The notes: generated by a model from the sequence alone, not told the origin. A stretch of DNA of 64,000 nucleotides from Methylophaga sp. (GCA_011053005.1 DRHW01000034.1:62001-126000), one strand, 5' to 3'; shown: positions 22,549 through 33,235, counted from the first letter of the stretch. Program-made: numbers and translations.

Positions 22549-23189
22549 GTAACAATAAAACAACCGTATTGCTAGTCGATGATCATGAATTAGTACGTGC
22601 AGGGTTTAGGCGTTTATTAGAAGATGGCGATAAGCTTGTTGTGATAGCTGAAGCGGGAAGTGGCGAGCAAGCCGTGCAAGATTACATTAAATATCATCCT
22701 GATGTGGTAGTGATGGATATTTCGATGCCGGGGATTGGTGGTATCGGCGCGATTGAACGTATTATTGCACGTAGCCCTGAAGCACGAATTTTGGTGTTGA
22801 GTGTGCATGAAGATAGCGTATTTACCTCGCGAGCTTTGCAAGCCGGCGCCAAAGGATTTATTCCAAAACGCAGTGCACCGGAAGAAATGATTAAAGCCGT
22901 GGAGCAAGTTGCACAAGGTAAAATCTTTATTAATCCTGATATTGCACAAACGATTGCTTTGCAAAAAGTATCGGGATCAGAAAGTATTATTGATACCTTG
23001 AGTCAACGTGAATTCGAAGTTTTTAGCTTATTAGCAGAAGGTAAAACGGTCAATGATATTGCTGATATTTTGAACTTAAGCCCAAAAACTGTCGGTACTC
23101 ATCACACAACGATTAAACAAAAGTTAAATGTATCTAATTCTGCTGAACTTGCACGATTAGCTATTAGAAGTGGATTATTGGAACCTTAA
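22545..23189 (+). CDS. LuxR/NarL-family response regulator
   Basis: REC (VLLVDDHELVRAGFRRLLED) plus LuxR HTH (LSQREFEVFSLLAEGKTVNDIADILNLSPKTVGTHHTTIKQKL). Confidence 0.95.
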   Translation: MSNNKTTVLLVDDHELVRAGFRRLLEDGDKLVVIAEAGSGEQAVQDYIKYHPDVVVMDISMPGIGGIGAIERIIARSPEARILVLSVHEDSVFTSRALQAGAKGFIPKRSAPEEMIKAVEQVAQGKIFINPDIAQTIALQKVSGSESIIDTLSQREFEVFSLLAEGKTVNDIADILNLSPKTVGTHHTTIKQKLNVSNSAELARLAIRSGLLEP

Positions 23190-23199
23190 ACACTCACTC

Positions 23200-23262
23200 A
23201 GGAAAATCCTCAGTAACATCAAGCCTTTTCCTCTAACCCCATAACATTCATCCGAGTATAGT
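23200..23262 (+). promoter_or_regulatory. Putative activator-dependent promoter of the first pqqA copy
   Basis: aggaaaatcctcagta-N12-ttcct-N24-TATAGT; same arrangement precedes the second copy. Confidence 0.55.
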
Positions 23263-23326
23263 TAGCTCCAAGGTCACGAAAAATAGTTTTCCTGACAATT
23301 TCTAACTAAATAACGAGGTGTTTATC

Positions 23327-23398
23327 ATGTGGACTAAACCAGAATATTCAGACATGCGTTTCGGATTTGAAGTAACAATGTATATTTGCAATCGTTAA
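23327..23398 (+). CDS. pqqA: PQQ precursor peptide PqqA, copy 1 (23 aa; absent from ORF track)
   Basis: [23 protein letters not shown]; invariant E and Y of PqqA (FEVTMY). Confidence 0.96.
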   Translation: MWTKPEYSDMRFGFEVTMYICNR

Positions 23399-23419
23399 TT
23401 CGAATCGTAAAAAATATAA

Positions 23420-23455
23420 AGCCCCGATATCGGAAGATATCGGGGCTTTTTTTTT
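23420..23455 (+). terminator. Strong intrinsic terminator after pqqA copy 1
   Basis: gccccgatatc ggaa gatatcggggc + 9 T. Confidence 0.92.
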
Positions 23456-23481
23456 GCCTTTGAAACTTGCGATAGCAAATA

Positions 23482-23544
23482 AGGATAATCCTTAGTATTG
23501 CAACGGGTATTCCTGACGAAACAATGATAAGTGAAGTGTACTAT
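23482..23544 (+). promoter_or_regulatory. Putative activator-dependent promoter of the second pqqA copy
   Basis: aggataatccttagta-N12-ttcct-N24-TACTAT, same spacing as 23200-23262. Confidence 0.55.
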
Positions 23545-23609
23545 TACAGTTGCTGATGCGAGCTATTTCGCACAGTATTTTATAACTAACTAAAAAAGAG
23601 AGCTTTATT

Positions 23610-23681
23610 ATGTGGACTAAACCAGAATACTCAGACATGCGTTTCGGCTTTGAAGTAACAATGTACATCTGCAACCGTTAA
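23610..23681 (+). CDS. pqqA: PQQ precursor peptide PqqA, copy 2 (23 aa; absent from ORF track)
   Basis: [23 protein letters not shown], amino-acid identical to copy 1; directly upstream of pqqB. Confidence 0.97.
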   Translation: MWTKPEYSDMRFGFEVTMYICNR

Positions 23682-23700
23682 TATCGGTTTTTGATGTATG

Positions 23701-23726
23701 CTTGGGGCCCTTCAGAGGGCCTCAAG
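23701..23726 (+). promoter_or_regulatory. Hairpin without T tract between pqqA copy 2 and pqqB (attenuator/processing candidate)
   Basis: cttggggccct tcag agggcctcaag, 11-bp stem with one G-U. Confidence 0.6.
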
Positions 23727-23803
23727 TATCTTAAATCACTAAATCAAATAGTTCTCTGTAACAGATTTATTCGATTTAGTTGTCAGTCAACGGAATAAAT
23801 ATA

Positions 23804-24718
23804 ATGCAAGTACATGTATTGGGTTCAGGCGCTGGTGGTGGTTTTCCTCAATGGAACTGCAACTGCGTAAATTGTAAAGGTGTTCGCGAAGGTACTATTA
23901 AGGCTACTAAACGTACCCAGTCTTCAATCGCCATTAGTGCCAATGGTACGGATTGGATCTTATTTAATGCTTCCCCTGATATTAAGAAACAGCTCGATGA
24001 TTTTCCTGCCTTACAACCCGGTCGTGCAGTAAGAGATACCGCGATTAGTGCGATTGTGATTACCGATGCTCAAATTGATCATGTAACAGGCATGTTGACC
24101 TTACGTGAACATATTGCACCATGGGAAGTGTATACAACAGAAGCGGTTCGCCAAGATCTAACGACGGGTTTTCCTGTCTTTAACATTCTGGGACATTTCC
24201 GTGGCATTAATCATCATGAAATTGCCACAGATCAAACGCCTTTTACTATTCCAAGTGCCGAAGGTTTAGAATTTACAGCAGTCCCTTTATTAAGTGAGGC
24301 GCCACCTTATTCACCACACCGAGGTAATACTGTGCCGGGTGATAATATTGGCATGCACATTAAAGATACTCGAACAGGTAAAAGCTTGTTTTATGCACCG
24401 GGTTTGGGCGTTGCCGAACCTCATGTATTGGAATATATGCGAAATTCAGATTGTATCTTAGTCGATGGTACGGTTTGGACCGATGATGAAATGGCGAATG
24501 AAGGGATCAGTAATAAGCGCGCCAGTGAAATGGGTCATCTCGATCAGTCAAGCGCTGGTGGGATTATGAGCATACTGAATGCGATGGAAAAACCACGTAA
24601 AATTCTTATTCACATTAATAATACTAATCCAATTTTGAATGAAGAATCACCACAACGCCAAACCTTGAATAATTCAAATATTGAACTTGCCTTTGATGGT
24701 ATGGATATTGAACTATAA
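23804..24718 (+). CDS. pqqB: Pyrroloquinoline quinone biosynthesis protein PqqB
   Basis: [28 protein letters not shown]. Confidence 0.98.
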   Translation: MQVHVLGSGAGGGFPQWNCNCVNCKGVREGTIKATKRTQSSIAISANGTDWILFNASPDIKKQLDDFPALQPGRAVRDTAISAIVITDAQIDHVTGMLTLREHIAPWEVYTTEAVRQDLTTGFPVFNILGHFRGINHHEIATDQTPFTIPSAEGLEFTAVPLLSEAPPYSPHRGNTVPGDNIGMHIKDTRTGKSLFYAPGLGVAEPHVLEYMRNSDCILVDGTVWTDDEMANEGISNKRASEMGHLDQSSAGGIMSILNAMEKPRKILIHINNTNPILNEESPQRQTLNNSNIELAFDGMDIEL

Positions 24719-24754
24719 GCGGCGTTAAAAAAATAGCAAAATAGAGGAATGACA

Positions 24755-25477
24755 ATGTCAGACAAAGCACCTTGGTCACGCGAAGAATTTGAACAAGTAT
24801 TACGCGCAAAAGAAGAGTTTTATCATATTCGCCACCCTTTGCATGTCAAAATGCATTCAGGTGAAATGGATAAACAACAAATTCAAGGTTGGGTGGCAAA
24901 CCGTTTTTATTATCAAACAACCATACCGATGAAAGATGCTGCGATCATGGCGAATTGCCCCATTCGTGAAGTGCGTCAGCATTGGGTTCAACGTATTCTT
25001 GATCATGATGGGTTTGAAAATGAAGAAGGCGGTATCGAGGCATGGCTACAACTAGGTGAGTCTGTGGGCTTAACACGTGAAGAATTATGGTCAGAAGAAC
25101 ATGTTTTACCGGGTGTTCGTTTCGCGGTCGATGCCTATAGTAACTTTGCACGTAGAGCGACATGGCAAGAGGGGGCGAGTTCTTCATTAACCGAAATGTT
25201 TGCACCTAAGATTCATCAAGCACGTTTAGATAACTGGCCAGAGTTATATCCATGGATTGATGAAAAAGGTTATCGTTATTTTCGTAAACGGTTAAGTGAA
25301 GCGCGACGTGATGTTGAGCACGGTGTTCAAATTACACTCGACCATTTTAAGACACGTGAACAACAAGAGCATGCAGTCAGTTTACTGCAGTTTAAATTGG
25401 ATGTACTTTGGTCAATGTGCGATGCCATGTGGATGGCGTATATTGAAAAACGGCCACCCTACACCTTTGAGGTTTAA
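24755..25477 (+). CDS. pqqC: Pyrroloquinoline-quinone synthase PqqC
   Basis: [44 protein letters not shown]. Confidence 0.98.
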   Translation: MSDKAPWSREEFEQVLRAKEEFYHIRHPLHVKMHSGEMDKQQIQGWVANRFYYQTTIPMKDAAIMANCPIREVRQHWVQRILDHDGFENEEGGIEAWLQLGESVGLTREELWSEEHVLPGVRFAVDAYSNFARRATWQEGASSSLTEMFAPKIHQARLDNWPELYPWIDEKGYRYFRKRLSEARRDVEHGVQITLDHFKTREQQEHAVSLLQFKLDVLWSMCDAMWMAYIEKRPPYTFEV

Positions 25478-25480
25478 CAA

Positions 25481-25765
25481 ATGAGTGATCCGGTTTTTAC
25501 CGCGAGCAGTATCCCCGTCTTAGCGCTTGGTTATCGCTTTCAATGGGAGCCTGCACAAAACTGTAATGTGCTGTTATACCCTGAAGGCATGGTTAAGCTA
25601 AATGGTGCCGCAGGCGAAATATTAAAACGAATTAGTGAGAATAAACAAACTGTAGCTGAACTTATCGCTGAACTAAAAGCAGCCTTTGATGGTGCTGATT
25701 TAGATGATGATGTTTACCGGTTTTTAGAAGAGGCACACGATAATGACTGGATCAGACCAGAATAA
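25481..25765 (+). CDS. pqqD: PQQ biosynthesis peptide chaperone PqqD
   Basis: [22 protein letters not shown]; position between pqqC and pqqE. Confidence 0.97.
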   Translation: MSDPVFTASSIPVLALGYRFQWEPAQNCNVLLYPEGMVKLNGAAGEILKRISENKQTVAELIAELKAAFDGADLDDDVYRFLEEAHDNDWIRPE

Positions 25766-26933
25766 AGCAGCCGGAAGTACCGGCGGTACATTAGGACTCA
25801 GTTCCCATAATGACATTCGCCAACCCTTATGGTTGTTAGCGGAGTTAACTTATGCATGCCCATTACAATGTCCTTATTGCTCAAATCCAATGGATTACGC
25901 TAACTTTAAGAAAGAGCTAACCACAGAAGAATGGCTTGATGTTTTCCGTCAAGCGCGAGCGATGGGGGCGACACAATTAGGACTTTCTGGTGGTGAACCT
26001 TTAACACGTCCTGACTTAGTTGAGTTGATTACTGAAGCCAGAAAAATGGGCTTTTATACTAACTTGATCACCTCCGGTGTCGGTATGGATGCCGCTAAAG
26101 TGGCTGAATTTAAAGAAGCAGGTTTAGATCATATACAAGTTAGTTTTCAAGCGAGCTCCGAAGATTTAAATGATTTGATTGCAGGAACTGATGCGTTTAA
26201 ACATAAAATTGAAATGGCAAAAGCGGTCAAAGCGAATGGCTATCCGATGGTGTTATGTTTTGTAACCCATCGCCAAAATATCGACCAAATGGAAGATATT
26301 CTTGAATTAGCAATTTCACTTGAAGCCGATTATGTTGAATTAGCCACGACGCAGTATTACGGTTGGGCTATGCATAATCGTGATCAATTATTGCCAATGA
26401 AAGAACAATTAGTTAAAGCTGAAGCCATTGCTCATCGTTACCAAGAAGAACAAAAAGGTAAGATGAAAATTTACTACGTGGTACCAGATTATTATGAAGA
26501 ACGTCCTAAAGCCTGCATGAATGGTTGGGGAAATGTCTTTTTAACGATTACGCCAGATGGTGTTGCATTACCTTGTCATGCCGCGCGTGAACTACCAGGG
26601 ATGGATTTACCGAATATAAGAGATGTTTCGGTCAAAGAAATCTGGGAAGAATCGAACGATTTTAATCGTTTCCGTGGTTACGAATGGATGAAAGAACCTT
26701 GTCGTTCTTGTGATGAAAAAGAGAAAGACTTTGGCGGCTGTCGTTGTCAGGCTTATATGTTGACTGGCGATCCAGCCAGTGCCGATCCTGTTTGCAGCAA
26801 GTCTTTTGATCATCATTTAATCGAAGACGCATTAAAACGTGGTCGATTAGAAGCTGAAAAGACAGTAACGGAAGCGAAACCTTTAGTTTTCCGGAACCCG
26901 AAAAATTCCAAAAAACTGTCTGCGAGTGAATAG
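25743..26933 (+). CDS. pqqE: PqqA peptide cyclase, radical SAM PqqE
   Basis: [11 protein letters not shown] radical SAM CxxxCxxC, SPASM cysteines [19 protein letters not shown]. Confidence 0.98.
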   Translation: MTGSDQNKAAGSTGGTLGLSSHNDIRQPLWLLAELTYACPLQCPYCSNPMDYANFKKELTTEEWLDVFRQARAMGATQLGLSGGEPLTRPDLVELITEARKMGFYTNLITSGVGMDAAKVAEFKEAGLDHIQVSFQASSEDLNDLIAGTDAFKHKIEMAKAVKANGYPMVLCFVTHRQNIDQMEDILELAISLEADYVELATTQYYGWAMHNRDQLLPMKEQLVKAEAIAHRYQEEQKGKMKIYYVVPDYYEERPKACMNGWGNVFLTITPDGVALPCHAARELPGMDLPNIRDVSVKEIWEESNDFNRFRGYEWMKEPCRSCDEKEKDFGGCRCQAYMLTGDPASADPVCSKSFDHHLIEDALKRGRLEAEKTVTEAKPLVFRNPKNSKKLSASE

Positions 26934-27858
26934 CGATTCTGCGATATCGACACGTGGTCTGACTAAGCAATATGGTCAGACCACGGTGGTTAATAACCTC
27001 GATCTAGATATTCAAGCTGGCCAGTTTTATGGGCTACTTGGCCCTAATGGTGCTGGAAAAAGCACGACGATTCATATGTTAACAACGATGACTGCCGCCA
27101 CATCAGGTGAAGCGTGGATTGCAGGGCAGAAAATAGCGGCTGATCCAGTCGCCATTAGGCGTACTGTTGGTTTGGTGTTTCAAGATTCCGCGCTTGATCG
27201 TACGATGTCGATTGATGAAAATCTGCAATTTGCCGCGGCAATGTATAACTTATCCCCCCATGATGCGAATAAACGAATTGATGAATTATTGGCAGTGTTT
27301 GGCTTGCAAGACAAACGTAAACGCAAATTACTGACCTTATCGGGTGGCCAACGTCGAGCAGTCGATATTGCACGCGGCGTATTACATAAACCAAAAGTAT
27401 TATTTCTTGATGAACCCACTATTGGTTTAGATTTGCCTAATCGTCGTGCTATTTGGCGTTTTGTTGAACAATTACGCCGCGAAGAAGGCATGACTGTATT
27501 TCTAACAACGCACTATTTAGAAGAAGCCGCGGCCTGTGATCATGTCGATTTTATTCAGCAAGGTCAATTACAGCTGGGCGGTTCACCAACAGCATTAACA
27601 CAACAATTAGCGACCTATATTTTAGAAATCAGCACACCGAATCCAGAACAAATTTCCAGCCAATTAAGTCCGTTATTTGGTCAACCGATTCGCGAAGACG
27701 AAGATTTAAGTTTTAAAATAGCCGCGAATGATGTCGATTTTTATGCATTACAACAATCACTTGGCGATGCTGTGTCAGCGATGCAATGGCGAAAACCTAA
27801 TCTGAATGATGTTTATTTATGGACATTTTGCAGCCCACAACAAGGCAATGTAATATGA
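26926..27858 (+). CDS. ABC transporter ATP-binding protein (drug/PQQ-cluster associated)
   Basis: Walker [10 protein letters not shown], signature [14 protein letters not shown], Walker B VLFLDEPT; 8-nt overlap with pqqE. Confidence 0.93.
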   Translation: MNSDSAISTRGLTKQYGQTTVVNNLDLDIQAGQFYGLLGPNGAGKSTTIHMLTTMTAATSGEAWIAGQKIAADPVAIRRTVGLVFQDSALDRTMSIDENLQFAAAMYNLSPHDANKRIDELLAVFGLQDKRKRKLLTLSGGQRRAVDIARGVLHKPKVLFLDEPTIGLDLPNRRAIWRFVEQLRREEGMTVFLTTHYLEEAAACDHVDFIQQGQLQLGGSPTALTQQLATYILEISTPNPEQISSQLSPLFGQPIREDEDLSFKIAANDVDFYALQQSLGDAVSAMQWRKPNLNDVYLWTFCSPQQGNVI

Positions 27859-28640
27859 GTTGGCGTCCTGTGAAAGCGGTGGTTGGCCGTGAAATGAGTA
27901 AATTATTTCGCCAACGCGCTCGTTTAATTAGTGCGATGGTTAGACCAATGATCTGGTTATTGGTTATTGGTTCGGGTGTTGGCAGCATGTTGCAAGGTCC
28001 TGAACAAGATGGTTATCTCAGCTTTTTAGTGCCCGGCATTTTAGCGATGACCTTATTGTTCGCCGCTTTATTATCTGCATTGACCTTAGTTTACGATAAA
28101 GAATTTGGTGTGATGCGAATGATGATGATCGCACCAATTGCTCATTATTGGATCGTATTATCGAAACTGATTGCTGCAACCTTAACGGCGATGGTGCAAG
28201 CCTGTTTATTGTTAGTTTTGTTATTAGTATTAGGTTTAGTCAGTTTTAAAATTGCGCTTAGTTTATTGCTGCCCGCTGTTTTAACGGCAATATGTTGTGC
28301 GGCAATTGGTGGATTGATTGCGGTTTATTCTAAAAGCATTGATAACTTCGCCGTCATTATGAATTTCTTCATTTTTCCGGTATTTTTTCTAAGCGGTGCT
28401 TTATATCCGGTGAGTCAATTACCGACTTATCTGCATTACATCGTATTGATAAACCCATTCAGTTATGGTGTTGATTTACTCAAACATGCCGTACCTAATG
28501 TGCCGACTGACTTTTCAGTGATGACAGATATTGCTATTTTACTTGGATTTTCAGCTGTTGCCATAGCTATTGCTTGCTGGCAATTTTCTCGTGAATCAGT
28601 ACATGAACCTTTGTTTCATCGTGCGACCAAAGGTAATTAG
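27855..28640 (+). CDS. ABC-2 type transporter permease
   Basis: Six hydrophobic segments; FFIFPVFFLSGALYPVSQLP; ATGA overlap with the ATPase. Confidence 0.92.
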   Translation: MSWRPVKAVVGREMSKLFRQRARLISAMVRPMIWLLVIGSGVGSMLQGPEQDGYLSFLVPGILAMTLLFAALLSALTLVYDKEFGVMRMMMIAPIAHYWIVLSKLIAATLTAMVQACLLLVLLLVLGLVSFKIALSLLLPAVLTAICCAAIGGLIAVYSKSIDNFAVIMNFFIFPVFFLSGALYPVSQLPTYLHYIVLINPFSYGVDLLKHAVPNVPTDFSVMTDIAILLGFSAVAIAIACWQFSRESVHEPLFHRATKGN

Positions 28641-28679
28641 TGTCCCAAAAAATTTAAAATAATTGAGAGCAATCTAAAA

Positions 28680-28709
28680 ACAAAACAGCTGAGATTTCAG
28701 CTGTTTTGT
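28680..28709 (+). terminator. Hairpin at the end of the pqq/ABC cluster
   Basis: Perfect 13-bp stem acaaaacagctga/tcagctgttttgt, GATT loop. Confidence 0.65.
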
Positions 28710-29015
28710 CATATCATCTTCTCAACAACACCAATCAATTTCCCTGTATCTTTTTAGCGCCTAATCATCGAAAGATTAATGGTTATTACCTGTGATTTAT
28801 CAGTTAATTTCTGTGTGTAAAAGCTTACAATAATCAGCTCAATATAACGTCATTGTCATTATTTAAGCTTATTGTTATGGGAAAAAGCTTAAGCGCTTGT
28901 ATACTATTACGATTTATATTTTTAACACCTTAATTCTTATCATCCTAAATATGCTGATATATCAAATCGCTGATATATCTAATTACGGATAAGAACACCT
29001 TGATTAGAGACTGAA

Positions 29016-30704
29016 ATGAGCGAAGTAGAAGTAGTAACATCAAAACCCAGTAATTTCATACGAAATATCATCAATGCTGATCTTGAGGCGGGTAAAAATG
29101 AAGGGCATATCCGCACGCGTTTCCCGCCAGAACCGAATGGTTATTTGCATATTGGTCACGCAAAATCTATTTGTCTAAATTTTGGTATTGCCAATGATTA
29201 TAACGGCGAATGTAACCTACGGTTTGATGATACAAATCCTCATAAAGAAAACGAAGAATTTGTTAATGCGATTAAGGAAGACGTGCTTTGGTTAGGTTTT
29301 GATTGGACTGATCATCAATATTTCGCCTCTGATTATTTTGGCAAATTATATGACTATGCCGTTCAGTTAATCGAACAAGGTGATGCTTATGTGTGTGATT
29401 TATCGGCTGATGAGATCCGTGAATATCGCGGTACATTAACTGAACCGGGTAAAAACAGTCCATACCGTGATCGTAGCATCGCTGAAAACTTAGCCTTATT
29501 TAAAGGCATGCGTGATGGTGAATTCGCTGACGGATCGAAATTATTACGCGCTAAAATCGATATGTCTTCGCCCAATATCAACATGCGTGATCCTGCTATT
29601 TACCGAATTCGTCATGGTGTTGTTCATCATCAAACCGGCAGTGAATGGTGTATTTACCCAATGTATGATTACACGCACTGCTTGTCTGATTCGATTGAAG
29701 GTGTGACGCATTCTATTTGTACTTTAGAATTTGCCGATCATAAAGCTTTATATGACTGGTTCTTAGATACGTTAAAAGTACCATGTCATCCACTACAAAT
29801 TGAATTTTCACGTCTTAATTTGCAATACGCAATCACCAGCAAACGTAAATTAACCCAATTAGTTGAAGATGGCTTAGTGGATGGCTGGAATGATCCACGC
29901 ATGTCGACTATTTCTGGCATGCGCCGTCGTGGTTATCCTGCTGCCGCTATTCGTGATTTTTGTGAACGTATTGGCGTGACAAAAGCTGATAACTCAGTAG
30001 AAATGGAAATGTTTGATAATTGCATTCGTGAAAATCTTAACGAACATGCACCACGTGCGATGGCGGTTTTAAATCCACTTAAAGTGGTCATCACTAATTA
30101 TCCTGAAGGCCAAACAGAGCAATTAGTAGCCGCTAATCATCCGCAAGATGACAGTATGGGGACGCGAATTGTGCCGTTTACTCGTGAACTTTATATTGAT
30201 AAAGAAGACTTTAAAGAAGAAGCGAATAATAAATTTAAACGCTTGGTGACTGATAAAGAAGTTCGCCTCAGAAATGCTTATGTTATCCGTTGTGATGAAG
30301 TGATTAAAGATGCAGAGGGCGAGATTATTGAATTACGTTGTAGCTATGATCCTGCCACTTTAGGCGCGAATCCTGAAGGACGTAAAGTGAAAGGCGTTAT
30401 TCACTGGGTTTCGGCTGAGCAAGGCATTAAAGCTGAAGTCAGATTATTTGATCGCTTATTTAATCACCCGCATCCAGATAATGATAAATCAGTGGATGAC
30501 TTCACCGTTCACATTAATCCAAATTCATTAGTGACCTTGACTGATTGTGTTTTAGAACCAAGCTTGCTTGATGCTGCTCCGGGCACGGTTTATCAATTTG
30601 AGCGAGAAGGTTATTTTTGTGCCGATAGCGAGTTGTGCCAAGATGGAAAATTAGTATTCAATCGAACAGTTACATTGCGTGATACATGGGATAAGCCGGA
30701 ATAG
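29016..30704 (+). CDS. glnS: Glutaminyl-tRNA synthetase
   Basis: [25 protein letters not shown] (HIGH), [13 protein letters not shown]. Confidence 0.98.
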   Translation: MSEVEVVTSKPSNFIRNIINADLEAGKNEGHIRTRFPPEPNGYLHIGHAKSICLNFGIANDYNGECNLRFDDTNPHKENEEFVNAIKEDVLWLGFDWTDHQYFASDYFGKLYDYAVQLIEQGDAYVCDLSADEIREYRGTLTEPGKNSPYRDRSIAENLALFKGMRDGEFADGSKLLRAKIDMSSPNINMRDPAIYRIRHGVVHHQTGSEWCIYPMYDYTHCLSDSIEGVTHSICTLEFADHKALYDWFLDTLKVPCHPLQIEFSRLNLQYAITSKRKLTQLVEDGLVDGWNDPRMSTISGMRRRGYPAAAIRDFCERIGVTKADNSVEMEMFDNCIRENLNEHAPRAMAVLNPLKVVITNYPEGQTEQLVAANHPQDDSMGTRIVPFTRELYIDKEDFKEEANNKFKRLVTDKEVRLRNAYVIRCDEVIKDAEGEIIELRCSYDPATLGANPEGRKVKGVIHWVSAEQGIKAEVRLFDRLFNHPHPDNDKSVDDFTVHINPNSLVTLTDCVLEPSLLDAAPGTVYQFEREGYFCADSELCQDGKLVFNRTVTLRDTWDKPE

Positions 30705-30861
30705 TCGAGAATAATATTAAAGTCCGACGGCAAGTGTTCGGTTGTGTTTAAAGTATTAGATAAATGAACAACGCTCGGAAGGTTTGCTAGCTAGCGAGCC
30801 TATTGAGTTGCAGCTATATAATAAAACTCTTATGCTACTGCACACACGATAAGGATGAAAA

Positions 30862-31521
30862 ATGGCCACAACACTTGATATCGCTCATTTTAATATGCTG
30901 GAACAACAAGTCCGTCCTAGTGATGTATTAGATCCTCGCGTCTTAACGGTATTAAAAGATATCGTGCGTACACGATTTGTTGATGAAGAATTTTCAGGTC
31001 TTGCTTACGCTGATACCGAATTGCCAATAGGTTATGGTCAAACAATGCTTTCGCCAGTGTTGCAAGGTCGTTTATTGCAAGCTCTCAATATTCAGCCAGA
31101 TGAAAAAGTATTAGAAATCGGTACCGGCAATGGCTACTTCACGGCATTATTAGCAACGTTAGCAAAGACGGTAATCAGTGTTGAAATCGTGCCTGAGTTA
31201 TCCGTGATAGCAGGCCGTAATTTAGCAAAAACGGGCATTGATAATGTGATGCTTTATGTGGGAGATGCATCACGAGGATGGCCGTTAGTTGATCGTGTTG
31301 ATCTGATTGTAGCAACGGCTGCTTTTGTGAGTGTTCCCAATGATTACTTGCAGAGTCTACAGATCGGTGGGCGAATGCTCGCGATAGTCGGTAAAGGTCA
31401 GAATATGCAAGTGCAACTTATTCGACGAGTTGCCGAAAGAGAGTGGCAAACCAGAACCGTCTTTGAAACCGTTATTTCAGCGATGATAAACGCTGAACCT
31501 AAACCAGAATTTGAATTTTAA
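30862..31521 (+). CDS. Protein-L-isoaspartate O-methyltransferase family protein
   Basis: VLEIGTGNGYFTALLATLAKTVISVEIVPEL. Confidence 0.92.
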   Translation: MATTLDIAHFNMLEQQVRPSDVLDPRVLTVLKDIVRTRFVDEEFSGLAYADTELPIGYGQTMLSPVLQGRLLQALNIQPDEKVLEIGTGNGYFTALLATLAKTVISVEIVPELSVIAGRNLAKTGIDNVMLYVGDASRGWPLVDRVDLIVATAAFVSVPNDYLQSLQIGGRMLAIVGKGQNMQVQLIRRVAEREWQTRTVFETVISAMINAEPKPEFEF

Positions 31522-31535
31522 AAGAGAATAAAGAC

Positions 31536-31859
31536 ATGAGACAAATGACTGCCACTGAATTACGTGATTTCTTAGCCAGCGGTGTTTCGCCAGTAAAAAT
31601 CGATGTGCGTGAACAGATTGAATTACAAAATGGTGTAATGGACGGCGCGATACATATTCCGATGCAAAGCATTCCTGGTCAATTGAATACCTTGGAACAA
31701 CACAAAAACGATGTCGTTGTACTGATTTGTCGCTCAGGTAAACGTAGTCATCAAGTGGGTGATTTTATGGAACAAATGGGGTTCACTGATGTTATTAATT
31801 TAGTCGGCGGCATGAATGCATGGGCTAAGGATGTTGATACAAGTATGAGTGTATATTGA
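31536..31859 (+). CDS. Rhodanese-like domain protein
   Basis: VKIDVREQIELQNG, VVLICRSGKRSHQV active-site Cys loop. Confidence 0.93.
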   Translation: MRQMTATELRDFLASGVSPVKIDVREQIELQNGVMDGAIHIPMQSIPGQLNTLEQHKNDVVVLICRSGKRSHQVGDFMEQMGFTDVINLVGGMNAWAKDVDTSMSVY

Positions 31860-31885
31860 GCCCAAGTCTAAGTTAAGGTAAAAAA

Positions 31886-33232
31886 ATGAAACGTTTGAAG
31901 TTAACCACACTACTTATTGCCTCACTGTTTTCGTCGGCAAGTATGGCCGAAGATTTAATGCAGGTTTATGGCTTAGCACTCAGAGGCGATCCACAGTTAT
32001 TGGCTGAAGCCGCATCGCGTCAAGCTGTGGGTGAATTAGGTGACCAAGCACATGCACGATTTTTACCACAATTAGGCTTAGGTGCTGATGTTGGTTATAC
32101 GTGGCAAGATGTTTCATCTTCTGGTCAGACTGACGGGAAAAGCAACTTTGATAACCGTGGCTATACCCTAAGTATTACCCAACCTATTTATCATCAAGAA
32201 AATTTCGTTCAGCAAGCTCAGGCTAATATTGCTATCGAAGGTGCGACCGCCAGTTATCAAGTTGCTGAACAAGCCTTAATTGTTCGAGTTGCCGAACGTT
32301 ATTTTGATGTTTTAGGTCGTCAAGATGATGTCACCTTCGCTATTGCTGAACGTGAAGCCATTGCTCGACAATTAGATCAAACACAACAGCGTTTTGATGT
32401 TGGTATTTCGACGATTACTGATGTCGTCGAATCACAAGCAGCTTATGATTTAGCCAATGCTAGCGTGATTAGCGCTCAAAACGAATTAGCAAATAGTGGT
32501 GAGCGTCTTAGAGAAACAGCAGGTAAATATATCGACATGTTAGCTGCTTTAAAAGCAGAAACACCTTTAGTCACACCAGAACCAACTAATATTAATGATT
32601 GGAGTGATGTGGCATTGGCTCAAAACCCGAGTTTGTTAGTCTCTCGCAGTGAGGTTGAAAGCGCCGGCCAAACGATTGAATTACAAAAAAGTGAGCATTA
32701 TCCAAGCTTAGATCTGGTTGGGCAGAAAGGTTATAGTTATCAGGGTGATACCGGTGTTAACAGCAATGGTTTTGCTAATACCTCAAGCGGTAGTCGCTCA
32801 ACAGATCAAGAAACGCTAAGTCTGCAATTTAATCTACCGATTGATGTGTCTGGCGCAGTACGTTCAAGAACGCGAGAAGCGAGTTATCGACTCGATCAAT
32901 CAATGCAAAATGAAGAACAACAACGCCGTGCAGTAATGCGATTGACACGTGAAGCATACAACAGCGTGATGTCAGGTATTAGCCGTGTTAAAGCCCTTAA
33001 ACAAGCGGTTGTGTCGAATGAGAAAGCATTAGAGTCGACAACTGCGGGTTATGATGTTGGTACGCGTACTACGGTCGATGTACTTAATGTGCGTCGAGAT
33101 TTATTCAGCGCACGTCGCGATTATGCACAATCTCGTTATGACTACATTGTGAATACCTTACGTTTAAAACAAGCTGCCGGCACGGTTGGTATTGATGATT
33201 TAGCGATAATCAATGAATGGTTAGCTAGTTAA
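31886..33232 (+). CDS. tolC: TolC family outer-membrane channel
   Basis: Signal peptide, DLMQVYGLALRGDPQLLAEAASRQA, TTVDVLNVRRDLFSARRDYAQSRYDYI. Confidence 0.93.
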   Translation: MKRLKLTTLLIASLFSSASMAEDLMQVYGLALRGDPQLLAEAASRQAVGELGDQAHARFLPQLGLGADVGYTWQDVSSSGQTDGKSNFDNRGYTLSITQPIYHQENFVQQAQANIAIEGATASYQVAEQALIVRVAERYFDVLGRQDDVTFAIAEREAIARQLDQTQQRFDVGISTITDVVESQAAYDLANASVISAQNELANSGERLRETAGKYIDMLAALKAETPLVTPEPTNINDWSDVALAQNPSLLVSRSEVESAGQTIELQKSEHYPSLDLVGQKGYSYQGDTGVNSNGFANTSSGSRSTDQETLSLQFNLPIDVSGAVRSRTREASYRLDQSMQNEEQQRRAVMRLTREAYNSVMSGISRVKALKQAVVSNEKALESTTAGYDVGTRTTVDVLNVRRDLFSARRDYAQSRYDYIVNTLRLKQAAGTVGIDDLAIINEWLAS

Positions 33233-33235
33233 AAC

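Noticed and set aside
23492-23674. Minus-strand 60-aa ORF over the second pqqA
   Set aside because: Antisense to a confidently identified pqqA and its promoter; no family resemblance
28953-28979. Direct repeat gctgatatatc x2 (16-bp period) upstream of glnS
   Set aside because: AT-rich, short, only two units; could be chance, kept out of findings
30783-30805. Palindromic gctagctagc region between glnS and pcm
   Set aside because: Short palindrome without T tract or conserved context
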